Of a stretch of 64,000 bases of DNA, positions 14,649-23,114 are shown piece after piece; within the stretch, counting starts at the first letter, position 1, and every line of letters begins with the position of its first letter. The notes under the pieces are model-generated. The model saw only the letters and a program-made list of their open reading frames with translations, was not told where the DNA came from and ran no database searches. The translations under genes were made by a program, and so were the position numbers. The stretch covers positions 24,043 through 88,042 of the forward strand of contig SVLB01000004.1 in the NCBI GenBank assembly GCA_015068135.1, read 5' to 3'. This stretch comes from Oscillospiraceae bacterium (GTDB lineage Bacteria > Bacillota > Clostridia > Oscillospirales > Oscillospiraceae).

Positions 14649-16577
14649 TTAGTACAGCGCCAGGAGCAAACGCCAGCAGATCCGACGGAAAAGGGGCCGG
14701 GATTTTGCCTCACGGACAGCGGCATAAAAGGCATCCTTCACCTTCTGCACCTCTTCTTCTGAGAGGGTGTGGGGGCTGAAAGCGGCTTTGTGGGCCAGGG
14801 ACTCGACGGCTTCCTCCGGGGGCTGTCCCAGGCGGTCTGCCAGCTGTTCCAGGCGATTCCACCAGGCCAGGGCCCGGGCGTTGGAACTGCCCTTGCGGCA
14901 GCGGCGGCTTTTCAGGGCCACGCGCAGAGGCCACTGCGCAAGGATATACAGGGTAGCTACCCCAAAGAACACAAACACGACCCAAAGGGGAGGCGAGGAA
15001 AAACCGGATTCCTCCGGCTCCGGTTCCTCAGGAACCGCAACGGGAGCTTCCTCCTCCGGCAATGCCAATTGTTGGGATACTGCGGCAGCCGGTGTGGTCT
15101 CCAGCACCACCCAGCCCACGCCGGGGAGCCAGTATTCCACCCACGCATGGGCGTGATTTCCGGTGACCTCTGTGGGCTCGTTTTCCTGGGCGGTGAACAG
15201 ATACCCGGTGACATACCGGGCGGGGATCCCCGCGGCACGCAATAAAACGGCACCTGCGGAGGCGAAATGGACACAATAGCCCTGCTTGTTGTCCTCCAAA
15301 AACCAGCGGACAAAATCCGTATCCGTGGGGGGCATGGTGCCGGGCTTCAGGGTGTATGTGGCTTTTTGGGATACAAAATTTCCGATGGCCTCAGCCTGCC
15401 GGGATACGGGTTGGCCGGGATCCACCACGTCCCGCAAAATGGCATTTGCCCAGGCTTTGGTCTGGGCGGGCAGCTGGGTATAGGCACTGAGCCCTGCGGG
15501 AAGCGCTGTTTCGGCAGCATTTGGGGATACAGAGCCTACCTCGTACTGATAGGACCGCTTGTCCGTATAATTGCTGATACCCCGGGTCACCCCGGAGAGG
15601 GTGTCATCCATGGGGTAATAGGGGGTCAGGACCATGTCCAGATACCCGTGGGCCTGGATCTGCACCTGACCCTGGGAGTTCAGCAGCTCCCGTTCCGGCC
15701 AGGGCAGGGAGTCAGGCACTGCCAGGTTGGTCCAGTTGTTACCGTAGTAGGTGTCGTAGGCGCAGCTGCGCAGATACATGGCACCGCCGGTTTGGGCTGT
15801 GACAGTGAGTACCGTCCGCTTGGATTCCCGACGGTCTCCCAGATTGGATAAGGATATGGCACCGCCGCCCACCTTCAAGGGACTCCCTGCAGGACCTTCC
15901 ACCGTGTCCTCCCGGAACCAGGTGCGAACCTGCTCCATCAAGGACCGGCTGATCCGATCCATCTGATAGCCGTCCCTGGGGATGGCGATATACAGGATCC
16001 ATGTGGTGAAAACCACCGGGATCAGGGCCGTAGCCACCAACCGGTTTCCCGGAACGGGGGCTCTGCGCCGCAGACCCTGGGTCAGAAGCACCAGGGAAAA
16101 CAGCCCTAAAAAGCTGAAAAGCCAAATACCATCGGGTACAGCCTGGGGACCGATCAGGCACATTGCCGGCAGGACCAGGACCCCAAGTCCTTGATAGATG
16201 GGCAATTTCCCTGCAATGCATCGGCAGACAGTGATACAAACTGTGCTGCTCAGGGCGCACAATGCCCAGGTGCAATTTGCCCCGGTGGGAACCTCGCGGG
16301 CATTTAGCCGGAGCAGAAGACTTTGGAGGGAATGTGCCAATGGACCCAACAGCCAGGCGGCAAACAGCAGCACACCGCCGCAGAGGGCGACCCATTTCAG
16401 GGCCTTTTTCCCCTGGGCCCAACAAGCCAACAGTGCCACTGCCAAACAGCACACTGCCACAGCTGCCATAGAAGCATCCAAACCGTAGCTGGAAACCAAA
16501 ATTCCGGTTCCGGTGACGCTCAGCCCCCAGGAAAAGAGTATATCCCAAAGAAAGGTGATCCGCCGGTTAGCTTTCAT
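14649..16577 (-). CDS. TgpA-type membrane transglutaminase-like protein
   Basis: 642 residues. Six or seven N-terminal transmembrane helices (about 1-210) precede an extracellular part with a transglutaminase core, then one more helix (about 540) and a DUF4129-like C-terminus. The catalytic Cys is in GYCVHFASAG (about residue 433) and the His in NHAHAWVEYW (about 476). The third residue, usually Asp in a W-V-P-x-D-P-T-P turn, is Glu in WVVLETTPAA (about 492). It is the last gene of a moxR-DUF58-transglutaminase operon and overlaps the DUF58 gene by 11 bases. Such trios are thought to act in envelope protein modification or proteolysis; the exact role is unknown. Confidence 0.88.
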   Translation of the reverse strand: MKANRRITFLWDILFSWGLSVTGTGILVSSYGLDASMAAVAVCCLAVALLACWAQGKKALKWVALCGGVLLFAAWLLGPLAHSLQSLLLRLNAREVPTGANCTWALCALSSTVCITVCRCIAGKLPIYQGLGVLVLPAMCLIGPQAVPDGIWLFSFLGLFSLVLLTQGLRRRAPVPGNRLVATALIPVVFTTWILYIAIPRDGYQMDRISRSLMEQVRTWFREDTVEGPAGSPLKVGGGAISLSNLGDRRESKRTVLTVTAQTGGAMYLRSCAYDTYYGNNWTNLAVPDSLPWPERELLNSQGQVQIQAHGYLDMVLTPYYPMDDTLSGVTRGISNYTDKRSYQYEVGSVSPNAAETALPAGLSAYTQLPAQTKAWANAILRDVVDPGQPVSRQAEAIGNFVSQKATYTLKPGTMPPTDTDFVRWFLEDNKQGYCVHFASAGAVLLRAAGIPARYVTGYLFTAQENEPTEVTGNHAHAWVEYWLPGVGWVVLETTPAAAVSQQLALPEEEAPVAVPEEPEPEESGFSSPPLWVVFVFFGVATLYILAQWPLRVALKSRRCRKGSSNARALAWWNRLEQLADRLGQPPEEAVESLAHKAAFSPHTLSEEEVQKVKDAFYAAVREAKSRPLFRRICWRLLLALY

Positions 16578-17484
16578 GGCAGTTACCTCCGATGTGGTGC
16601 TGCCAGCTCAGATCATTCTGTGGGGGCATGGGCGTATTGGGGGCTGCAACGGGACTTGCCATGATCTTATGGATCCCGGCGGTCAGCTCCTGCGCATTGG
16701 AGATCGGAAAGACCAAAAGCCCCTGACCGGTCAGACACCGGATCTGATGGGGGCGGTTTTGTTCTATTAAATATGTCCCGGCCCACAGAAGCTGTCCCAG
16801 CTTGCGGTCCAGGGTTGCTTCGTCACCGCTGAGCACCAGGGTCAGGGCGATCTTCTCCTGCTGTGCCGTCATGGGCTGGCGCAGGAGCAGAGAATTGGTT
16901 TTTGCGGAAAGCTTCCAGTGGATCAGCCGCAGAGAATCCCCCGGTTGGTAGGGGCGCATCTCATGATGTTCGGAAAAACCGCCGTTTTTGGGACGGAAAC
17001 GACCGGTCAGGCTTTGGCGAAGCCGGGGCGGCTGCGCCGGGGGGATGGGTCTGGGCTCCACCGCCAGGGTGCAGTCCGGCAGACCCCGGATCCTGCGGCG
17101 AAAAAGGCCCAAATAGTCATAGACCCAAAGCCGCCAGATCCGCAGCTTACGGATACCGCAGTGCCGGGTCTGCAAGGGCTCGCCCAGTTCGTATAAATAG
17201 CTGTCCCCGGTCATGGGGTGCTGTACCTGAATGCGGCACCGGAGCAGGGGAAACCGATGGGAGATCTTCAGCATGGGGCGCACAGCTTCCCCCTGCAAGG
17301 CCCGTTCCGGGCAGGAAAAGGAGAGCCTGACCCGAAGCATAGCAGGCAGGCTGATGAGAAGGGATAAAAGGGGTACTGCCAGTACCCATACCAGGATCAC
17401 CCAGGACAGCCAGTGCTGTTGGGTGATGAAATACCAAAGGCTACCTGCCAAAACAGCCAGGTAGCAGACCCGATGCTTCCACAT
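16567..17484 (-). CDS. DUF58-domain protein
   Basis: 305 residues. Two N-terminal transmembrane helices (about 5-20 and 28-45) are followed by a beta-rich segment and the DUF58 signature YQPGDSLRLIHWKLSAKT near residue 185. A von Willebrand A-like fold follows, as usual for partners of MoxR ATPases. One base separates it from moxR, and it overlaps the transglutaminase gene by 11 bases, so the three are translationally coupled. The family is firm; the function (probably assembly or maturation with MoxR) is inferred from context. Confidence 0.9.
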   Translation of the reverse strand: MWKHRVCYLAVLAGSLWYFITQQHWLSWVILVWVLAVPLLSLLISLPAMLRVRLSFSCPERALQGEAVRPMLKISHRFPLLRCRIQVQHPMTGDSYLYELGEPLQTRHCGIRKLRIWRLWVYDYLGLFRRRIRGLPDCTLAVEPRPIPPAQPPRLRQSLTGRFRPKNGGFSEHHEMRPYQPGDSLRLIHWKLSAKTNSLLLRQPMTAQQEKIALTLVLSGDEATLDRKLGQLLWAGTYLIEQNRPHQIRCLTGQGLLVFPISNAQELTAGIHKIMASPVAAPNTPMPPQNDLSWQHHIGGNCHES

Positions 17485-17485
17485 A

Positions 17486-18439
17486 TCAGCCCATTTTGGG
17501 GGCAGGGACCTGGGTGAGGATCTCCTGCAAAAGCTTTTCGGCAGATACGCCCTGGCTTTGGGCCTTGGGGGAGAGGATCAGCCGGTGGGCAACGGTGGGG
17601 ATCAAAACCTCTGCAAAATCCTTGGGTACTACATAGTCCCGTCCCCGCAGCTGGGCCAGGGCCTTGGCCATGGCGACCATGCTCAAGGTGGCACGGGGGC
17701 TGGCACCCTGCAGGATCAGACCGTGCTCCCGGGTGGCGTTCATCAGATCCACAGCGTAGGAAAGAAGCTGGGCAGATACAAAGGTGGCATCCACGGTCTT
17801 TTGCATTTGCAAAAGGGCTTCGTGTGTCATGATAGGAGCAAGCTCCAGCAGAGGGTCCCGGCTTTGGCGGCTTTGCAGCATGGCGACCTCGTCCTTGGGA
17901 CTGGGATAGCCCAGGCTCAGACAGACCGTAAAGCGATCCAGCTGGCTGTCCGGGAGCAGCTGGGTGCCGGCGGCACCGACGGGGTTTTGAGTGGCAATGA
18001 CCACAAAGGGCTCCGGAAGCCGGTGGGAAATGCCGTCTACAGTGACCTGCCCCTCCTCCATGGCCTCCAACAGGGCAGACTGGGTCCGGGAGGTGGCACG
18101 GTTGAGTTCATCTGCCAAAAACAGATGACACAGGACGGCACCGGGCTGGTAGACCAGCTTACCGGTGTCCCGGTCCGGGATGCTGTAGCCGGTAATATCT
18201 GAGGGCAGAACATCCGGGGTGAACTGTACCCGGTTGTGGTCAAGTCCCAGGGTTTTGGAGAAGGCCAGGGCCATGGTGGTTTTGCCCACGCCGGGGATAT
18301 CCTCCAGCAAAATGTGGCCACGGGCCAAAATGGCCGCAAAGACCCATAAAAGCACCTTGTCCTTGCCGATCACGGCACGGCGCACCTGATTGATCACACT
18401 TTGCGCCTGCATGACCAAGGGAATTCGGTTTTCCTCCAC
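17486..18439 (-). CDS. MoxR-family AAA+ ATPase
   Basis: 317 residues, a single AAA_3 module plus lid. Walker A is GVGKTTMA (about residues 50-57), Walker B LFLADELNRA (about 107-116), with sensor 1 in FVVIATQNPVG. MoxR proteins are chaperone-like ATPases that mature partner complexes, typically with vWA-type DUF58 proteins encoded next door, as here. The ATG at 18439 has AGGAGG upstream. First gene of a three-gene minus-strand operon. A repeat hairpin lies between it and the next upstream gene. Confidence 0.93.
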   Translation of the reverse strand: MEENRIPLVMQAQSVINQVRRAVIGKDKVLLWVFAAILARGHILLEDIPGVGKTTMALAFSKTLGLDHNRVQFTPDVLPSDITGYSIPDRDTGKLVYQPGAVLCHLFLADELNRATSRTQSALLEAMEEGQVTVDGISHRLPEPFVVIATQNPVGAAGTQLLPDSQLDRFTVCLSLGYPSPKDEVAMLQSRQSRDPLLELAPIMTHEALLQMQKTVDATFVSAQLLSYAVDLMNATREHGLILQGASPRATLSMVAMAKALAQLRGRDYVVPKDFAEVLIPTVAHRLILSPKAQSQGVSAEKLLQEILTQVPAPKMG

Positions 18440-18471
18440 AGTGGTTCCTCCTGAATCAATAGTTTGCCGAT

Positions 18472-18525
18472 GGCTTCTCCCCAGGGAGAAGGCTTTGACG
18501 GCAGCTCCCGGCGGAGCTACGTTGG
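18472..18525. repeat. Hairpin repeat of the CTTCTCCC type
   Basis: GGCTTCTCCC and GGGAGAAGG (18472-18492) form a stem, followed by an AGCTCCCGGCGGAGCT stem (18503-18518). The first hairpin recurs at 45430-45457, again beside a glycoside hydrolase gene. Confidence 0.65.
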
Positions 18526-18693
18526 GGATATTTGCTCACGAATGGATTCTGCTACGGTACAGTTGGGGGCATGGGGGCAATCGGGGTAACAGCAGTCAAC
18601 CTCTGTGACCTGACTGCCCTCTATGATGACCTCCACCATGCGGGCCGCATCCAATTGGCGGCAGTATCCGCTGAGAAACAGCTCTTTTTCCAT
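18517..18693 (-). CDS. Small Cys-containing conserved-type protein
   Basis: 58 residues from the ATG at 18693, with GGAGGATG upstream. The A of its start is the last base of the GH13 stop (TAATG), so it is translationally coupled. The sequence has five Cys (one in SGYCRQ, the others in DCCYPDCPHAPNC), a spacing that could hold a metal or form a small ribbon. I recognise no characterised family. Coupling to the glucan hydrolase suggests co-expression, not necessarily shared function. Confidence 0.65.
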   Translation of the reverse strand: MEKELFLSGYCRQLDAARMVEVIIEGSQVTEVDCCYPDCPHAPNCTVAESIREQISPT

Positions 18694-20540
18694 TACACAT
18701 CCTCCGTGATGCAAAAGCCCATAGGGCTCAAAGACAGCCAGTCCGGGGCTACCGTATGCAGATTGTGTCCGTAAAGCAGCCGTCCACCGGGGATCTGCCA
18801 GGGGTCTGCATTGTGGTTTACATAAATCCGGACTCGTTTTCCGTCCAGGGTTCTGCAGAAGCCCAACTGCCGGTCCATGGCATGAAAGAATTCGATATCA
18901 CCTGTGCGCAAAGGGGCGCAGGCTTTCTTGAGCTGACCAAGCTGACGGAAATGGGCCATCAGCTGGGGATCTTCCCGTCCCCAGGGGTAGGTACGGCGGT
19001 TAAAGGGATCCTTGTAGCCCTCCATGCCTGCCTCGTCACCGTAATACAGACTGGGTGCGCCGGGGAGCATATACTGAATAAACGATGCCATCAACAGCCG
19101 TTCCCGGGCAAGGGCCAGCTGATTGACAGACAGCTTCCTGCGGGCCTTTTCCTCCCGGCTGCCGTCGAAATCATCCACCAGGGCGGTGAGGATCCGGGGG
19201 GTATCGTGGGTGCCCAGCAGATTCATATTGCAGTGCAGCACCTGGGCAGGATAGTTTTCGGCAATGGTCATCACCGTTTCCCGGAGGGCAGAGCCATCAT
19301 CCCGGTCCCGGAGGAAGTTCAAAATGGCGGTACGGAAGGGATAGTTCATACAGCTGTCCAGGGTGCCGTCCACAAAGTAGCGGCGGCGGACACCGTAGGC
19401 CTCTTTGTTGGAAGCATCCTCCCAAACCTCGCCCAAAAGCAGGGCGTCCGGCTTGAGCTTGCGCAGCTGACGCTTCATAAGATCCATAAATTCATTGGGC
19501 AGCTCGTCCGCCACGTCCAGCCGGAAGCCGTCAGCCCCCAGGCTCAGCCAATGGGCGATCACAGAATCCACGCCTGTGATGATGTACTCCAAAAAGGCCG
19601 GGTCCATTTTATTCACCGTGGGCAGGGTGTCAAAATTCCACCAGCACTGATAGCTGTCCGGGTAGCTGTGGAAGGTGTACCAGCTGTAATAGGGGGATGT
19701 TTTGGAGTAGTAAGCGCCCTTACCGCCAAAGGTGCGGTTTTTGTCGAAATACAGACTGTCAGAGCCGGTGTGGGAATACACACCGTCCAAAATCACCCGG
19801 ATCCCCCGCTTATGGGCGGCCTGACAAAGGGCGGAAAATTCTGCCTCCGTACCCAGCATGGGGTCGGGGGTCTTATAGTCACCGGTATCGTATCGGTGAG
19901 AGGAAAAGCTTTTGCTGATGGGATTCAGATACAGGATCGTGGTCCCTAAAGAGGCAATATAGTCCATCTTTTCCGTGATGCCCTTAAAATTGCCCCCGTA
20001 AAAGTCGTTATTGAGTACAAGACCTTCCGCTGTGGGCTGCCAAAAGACCTCCTCGTTCCAGTCCTTGTGCAGTACATAGGGCTCCAGCTTGCCCTTCAGA
20101 TCACATTTGCCGCTGGCATGGAACCGGTCCGGAAAGACCTGATAGATCACCGCACCCTTGGCCCAGTCCGGGACGGTAAAATCCTTGGGGGTGCAGGTCA
20201 CCTGCCAGCTGTCACCGGCCTCCATATTGGTTTCGTTGCCGTATTTGAACAGACGGAAGCAATGGGTCTTGGTGGTGATGCGGAAATGGTAGAAATACAG
20301 TCCCGGCTGGGAAAAGGAGAATTTCCCTGTCCAGATCTCATAGGCGCCCCGTTTGAAGCGGAAGGTAAAAGGGATTTCGAATGAGGCCTGTGTGTCCCCG
20401 TCTGCAAAAAATGCGCAGGATACAGCGGTGGTCTGCACCTGAGAGGGAATGTGAAGCTGTAAGGTACATTCCTGACCGGGGGTCAATGTGCCGAAGGGAT
20501 CCTTGAAGGCAAGCTGCCTGGAATCGTAAAGAATGCGCAT
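18693..20540 (-). CDS. Neopullulanase/cyclomaltodextrinase-type GH13 hydrolase
   Basis: 615 residues. An N-terminal beta-sandwich (about 1-120, CBM34-like) precedes the GH13 (beta/alpha)8 barrel, introduced by AVIYQVFPDRF. Catalytic residues are visible: nucleophile Asp in GFRLDVADE (about 341), acid/base Glu in LLGEVWED (about 369) and transition-state Asp in GTHDTPR (about 446). MDYIASLGTTILYLNPI is the usual region I. No signal peptide, so it acts inside the cell on maltodextrins or cyclodextrins. It heads a two-gene unit with the 58-residue Cys protein and complements the pullulanase at 43452. The family is certain, fine specificity is not. Confidence 0.9.
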   Translation of the reverse strand: MRILYDSRQLAFKDPFGTLTPGQECTLQLHIPSQVQTTAVSCAFFADGDTQASFEIPFTFRFKRGAYEIWTGKFSFSQPGLYFYHFRITTKTHCFRLFKYGNETNMEAGDSWQVTCTPKDFTVPDWAKGAVIYQVFPDRFHASGKCDLKGKLEPYVLHKDWNEEVFWQPTAEGLVLNNDFYGGNFKGITEKMDYIASLGTTILYLNPISKSFSSHRYDTGDYKTPDPMLGTEAEFSALCQAAHKRGIRVILDGVYSHTGSDSLYFDKNRTFGGKGAYYSKTSPYYSWYTFHSYPDSYQCWWNFDTLPTVNKMDPAFLEYIITGVDSVIAHWLSLGADGFRLDVADELPNEFMDLMKRQLRKLKPDALLLGEVWEDASNKEAYGVRRRYFVDGTLDSCMNYPFRTAILNFLRDRDDGSALRETVMTIAENYPAQVLHCNMNLLGTHDTPRILTALVDDFDGSREEKARRKLSVNQLALARERLLMASFIQYMLPGAPSLYYGDEAGMEGYKDPFNRRTYPWGREDPQLMAHFRQLGQLKKACAPLRTGDIEFFHAMDRQLGFCRTLDGKRVRIYVNHNADPWQIPGGRLLYGHNLHTVAPDWLSLSPMGFCITEDV

Positions 20541-20641
20541 AAGCTACTCCTAAACTCATGTTGTGGGGTTATTATAGCCCATATTTTGGGAAAAGGGAAG
20601 AATAGAACCGCAAAAAAATAAAAAATAATGGAAAAAACCTA

Positions 20642-20670
20642 TTGCAAAATCCTCCGTTAGGTGTTATAAT
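20642..20670 (+). promoter_or_regulatory. Promoter of the rimP-nusA-infB operon
   Basis: TTGCAA (20642-20647), 17-base spacer, TATAAT (20665-20670). Transcription would start near 20677. Confidence 0.8.
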
Positions 20671-20697
20671 ACCGGTAATCTTAGAGTAAACTTTACG

Positions 20698-20728
20698 AAA
20701 GAGAGGAGCCGCGGCTCCTCTCTTTTCA
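20698..20728 (+). terminator. Leader terminator (attenuator) before rimP
   Basis: AAAGAGAGGAGCCG is followed at once by its exact complement, making a 28-bp perfect palindrome (20698-20725) that ends in TTTT. It lies about 20 bases after the expected start site and 30 before rimP. In Bacillus subtilis NusA is known to control its own operon by NusA-stimulated termination in the leader; the same logic is inferred here. Confidence 0.65.
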
Positions 20729-20757
20729 TGTAGCGCGTGGAGAAAAGGAGTGTACCA

Positions 20758-21210
20758 ATGAAAATAACGGAGTTGGTTGCTGCGTTTGCAGAACCCATCG
20801 TGCAGGAAAAGGGCTGCTCCCTTTGGGATGTGGAATATGTCCGGGAAGGCTCTGAGCGGTTTCTGCGTGTGTATATCGACAAAGAAGGCGGTGTGGACAT
20901 TGCCGACTGCGAGGCGGTACACCGCGCTTTGGACCCGGTGCTGGACGAAAAAGACCCCATTGCCGAGAGCTACCATTTTGAGGTCTGCTCTGCCGGCCTG
21001 GAACGGGCATTGAAGCGGCCCGGTGATTTTGAACGCTTCATGGGAAGCGCTGTGCTGGTAAAGCTTTACCGCCCCAGAAACGGTCTGAAGGAGATCCCCG
21101 GTATCCTGCGCGGCTATGAAGACGGCAAGGTCACGGTGGAGGCCGGAAAGGAAACCATTACCTTTGAAAAGTCCGAGGTCGCCCTGGTGCGGCTTCGTGT
21201 GGAGTTTTAA
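20758..21210 (+). CDS. rimP: Ribosome maturation factor RimP
   Basis: 150 residues from the ATG at 20758, chosen for AAAGGAG 9 bases upstream; an earlier in-frame ATG at 20737 lacks a site. The N-terminal alpha/beta domain has LWDVEYVREGSERFLRVYID, followed by VDIADCEAVHRALDPVLDE and the C-terminal Sm-like barrel with GILRGYEDGKVTVEAG. RimP helps assemble the head of the 30S subunit. First gene of the canonical rimP-nusA-infB operon. Confidence 0.95.
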   Translation: MKITELVAAFAEPIVQEKGCSLWDVEYVREGSERFLRVYIDKEGGVDIADCEAVHRALDPVLDEKDPIAESYHFEVCSAGLERALKRPGDFERFMGSAVLVKLYRPRNGLKEIPGILRGYEDGKVTVEAGKETITFEKSEVALVRLRVEF

Positions 21211-21256
21211 GAAGTAACATATGCCGGAAACGGCCCAACAATAAGGAGGAAGTAAC

Positions 21257-22378
21257 GTGGCAAGAAATACCAGAGCCAAGAAAAGCGAAGCCCCCAAGGT
21301 AGATGTGGGCGCTGAGATCTTTGCCAGCCTGCGTGAGCTGGAGAAGATCAAGGGAATTCCCGTAGATTATATGGTCGACCGCCTGAAGCAGGCGCTGACC
21401 AACGCATACCGGAAGGACCGGGAAGACAATAAGGATGTTCCCGCCGAGAACGTGGTGGTGGACCTGAGCGAAAAGGGTCTTTCCATGTACCAGGTCAAGA
21501 CCGCTGTGGAAGAGGTGGAGGACGCCGCTGTGCAGATGCATATCGATGCCGCCCGGAACCTGAACCCCAATGTCCAGCCCGGTGACACGGTGACCATCCC
21601 CGTGGACATTGACAAGTTCGGCCGCATTGCCGCGCAGACCGCCAAGCAGGTGGTGATCCAGGGCATCCGTGAGGCAGAGCGGGGTGCTATTTATGAAAGC
21701 TACTCCTCCAAATCCCAGGAGCTGCTTACCGCAACGGTCCAGCGCGTGGATCCCACCGGTGATGTATTTGTGGAGATCGGTCAGGGCAACGAAAAGAGCG
21801 ATGCTGTCCTGCGCACCGGTGAGCAGATCCCCGGCGAGAGCTACGAGCCCGGTGACCTGATCCGTGTGTATGTGCTGGAGGTCCACCGTATGGGCCGCGG
21901 TCCTATGGTCCAGGTCTCCCGTACCCATCCCAATGTGGTGCGCAGACTCTTTGAGCTGGAGACTCCCGAGATCGCAGAGGGTCAGGTGGAGATCCGCAAT
22001 ATCGCCCGTGAGGCCGGTTCCCGGAGCAAGATCGCTGTCCGGGCCGCTATGGAGGGCGTGGATCCCGTGGGCGCCTGCGTTGGTCCCAGAGGCGGACGTG
22101 TGGCAGCCGTTGTGGACGAGCTGTGCGGTGAGAAGATCGACATCGTGGTTTGGAGCGAGGATCCCTGCGAGTATGTCAAGGCCGCGCTGAGCCCTGCGGA
22201 TGTGGTTTCCGTGACACCTGTGCCCGGTCAGAAGGCCTGCCGTGTGGTGGTGCCTGACGATCAGCTGAGCCTTGCCATTGGCAAGGAGGGACAGAATGCC
22301 CGCCTGGCTGCCCGTTTGACCGGCTATAAGATCGACATCAAGCCCGTTTCCGCAGTGCAGGAAACTGAGGCGGAGTGA
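21257..22378 (+). CDS. nusA: Transcription termination/antitermination factor NusA
   Basis: 373 residues with a GTG start and AAGGAGG 8 bases before it. Domain order: N-terminal RNA polymerase-binding domain (about 1-130, beginning after a short basic extension), S1 domain (about 135-205, with TVQRVDPTGDVFVEIG), then KH1 and KH2 (to about 360, VGACVGPRGGRVAAVVDEL and LAIGKEGQNARLAARLTGYK). It lacks the C-terminal acidic repeats of proteobacterial NusA, as usual for Firmicutes. It binds elongating polymerase and increases pausing and termination, possibly at the leader terminator of its own operon. Confidence 0.96.
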   Translation: MARNTRAKKSEAPKVDVGAEIFASLRELEKIKGIPVDYMVDRLKQALTNAYRKDREDNKDVPAENVVVDLSEKGLSMYQVKTAVEEVEDAAVQMHIDAARNLNPNVQPGDTVTIPVDIDKFGRIAAQTAKQVVIQGIREAERGAIYESYSSKSQELLTATVQRVDPTGDVFVEIGQGNEKSDAVLRTGEQIPGESYEPGDLIRVYVLEVHRMGRGPMVQVSRTHPNVVRRLFELETPEIAEGQVEIRNIAREAGSRSKIAVRAAMEGVDPVGACVGPRGGRVAAVVDELCGEKIDIVVWSEDPCEYVKAALSPADVVSVTPVPGQKACRVVVPDDQLSLAIGKEGQNARLAARLTGYKIDIKPVSAVQETEAE

Positions 22379-22407
22379 TCCGACCCCACTGAAAAGGAGG
22401 GTTTTTT

Positions 22408-22680
22408 ATGCAAAAGAAGATCCCTCAGCGGCAGTGTATGGGCTGCCGGGAGCGCATGGCTAAAAAGGAACTGATCCGTGTGGTACGGGGTACCGACGGC
22501 ACAGTGAACCTGGATTTTTCCGGAAAGCAAAACGGCCGTGGCGCATATATCTGTCCGAAAATGGAATGTTTGATCCGTGCCCGGAAGTCCAATGCCCTGG
22601 CAAGAAGCCTGGAAACGGAGATCCCCCCGGAGGTCTACGACCGCCTGGAAAAGGAAATGGAGGCCGCAGACAATGGATAG
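22408..22680 (+). CDS. rnpM: YlxR family protein RnpM
   Basis: 90 residues with the family signature RQCMGCRERMAKKELIRVVR and GRGAYICPKMECLIRARK. YlxR proteins bind RNA through a basic groove and have been reported to modulate RNase P, hence RnpM. The ATG follows AAGGAGG. The usual neighbour of nusA; it overlaps the next gene by 8 bases. Confidence 0.92.
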   Translation: MQKKIPQRQCMGCRERMAKKELIRVVRGTDGTVNLDFSGKQNGRGAYICPKMECLIRARKSNALARSLETEIPPEVYDRLEKEMEAADNG

Positions 22681-23095
22681 AGCCTTGAATTATATGGCCC
22701 TGGCCCGGAAGGCGGGTCTGATCGAGCTGGGAGAGGAGCCGGTGGGTGCTGCCGCAAGAGGGCACCATGCAAGACTGGTGCTGGTGGCGTCCGATGCTTC
22801 GGATCATACCTGGCGCAGAGCCCAAAGCTATGTGGCCGGTACCCCCCAGCAGCTGATCCGGACACCCTATGACAAAGATCAGATGGGACAGGCTGTGGGC
22901 AGATCCAGCCTTGCCATGGCGGCGTTTACCGATGCGGCAATGGCACTGGCCTTTGTGAAGGCCCTGGGTCAGCCGGAGGTCTATGCCAAGGTGCTGGAAG
23001 CTTTGGAGCAGAAGACCCAGCGGCTGCAGCAGCGCAAGGATGAGGAGAAGGCCCATAAGCGCAATGTCAGGCAGGGCCGTCGCAGGAAGAATTGA
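22673..23095 (+). CDS. L7Ae-family ribosomal-type protein (YlxQ-like)
   Basis: 140 residues from the ATG at 22673, inside the end of rnpM; the frame opens upstream but that part has no start context. The L7Ae/L30e/Gadd45 fold is readable from MALARKAGLIELGEEPVGAA and ARLVLVASDASDHTWRRAQ. The C-terminal ~35 residues are highly charged (QRKDEEKAHKRNVRQGRRRK). Family members bind K-turn RNA. The position between rnpM and infB matches Bacillus ylxQ. Role uncertain. Confidence 0.88.
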   Translation: MDRALNYMALARKAGLIELGEEPVGAAARGHHARLVLVASDASDHTWRRAQSYVAGTPQQLIRTPYDKDQMGQAVGRSSLAMAAFTDAAMALAFVKALGQPEVYAKVLEALEQKTQRLQQRKDEEKAHKRNVRQGRRRKN

Positions 23096-23114
23096 TCACG
23101 GAGGTGCGTAGTAT

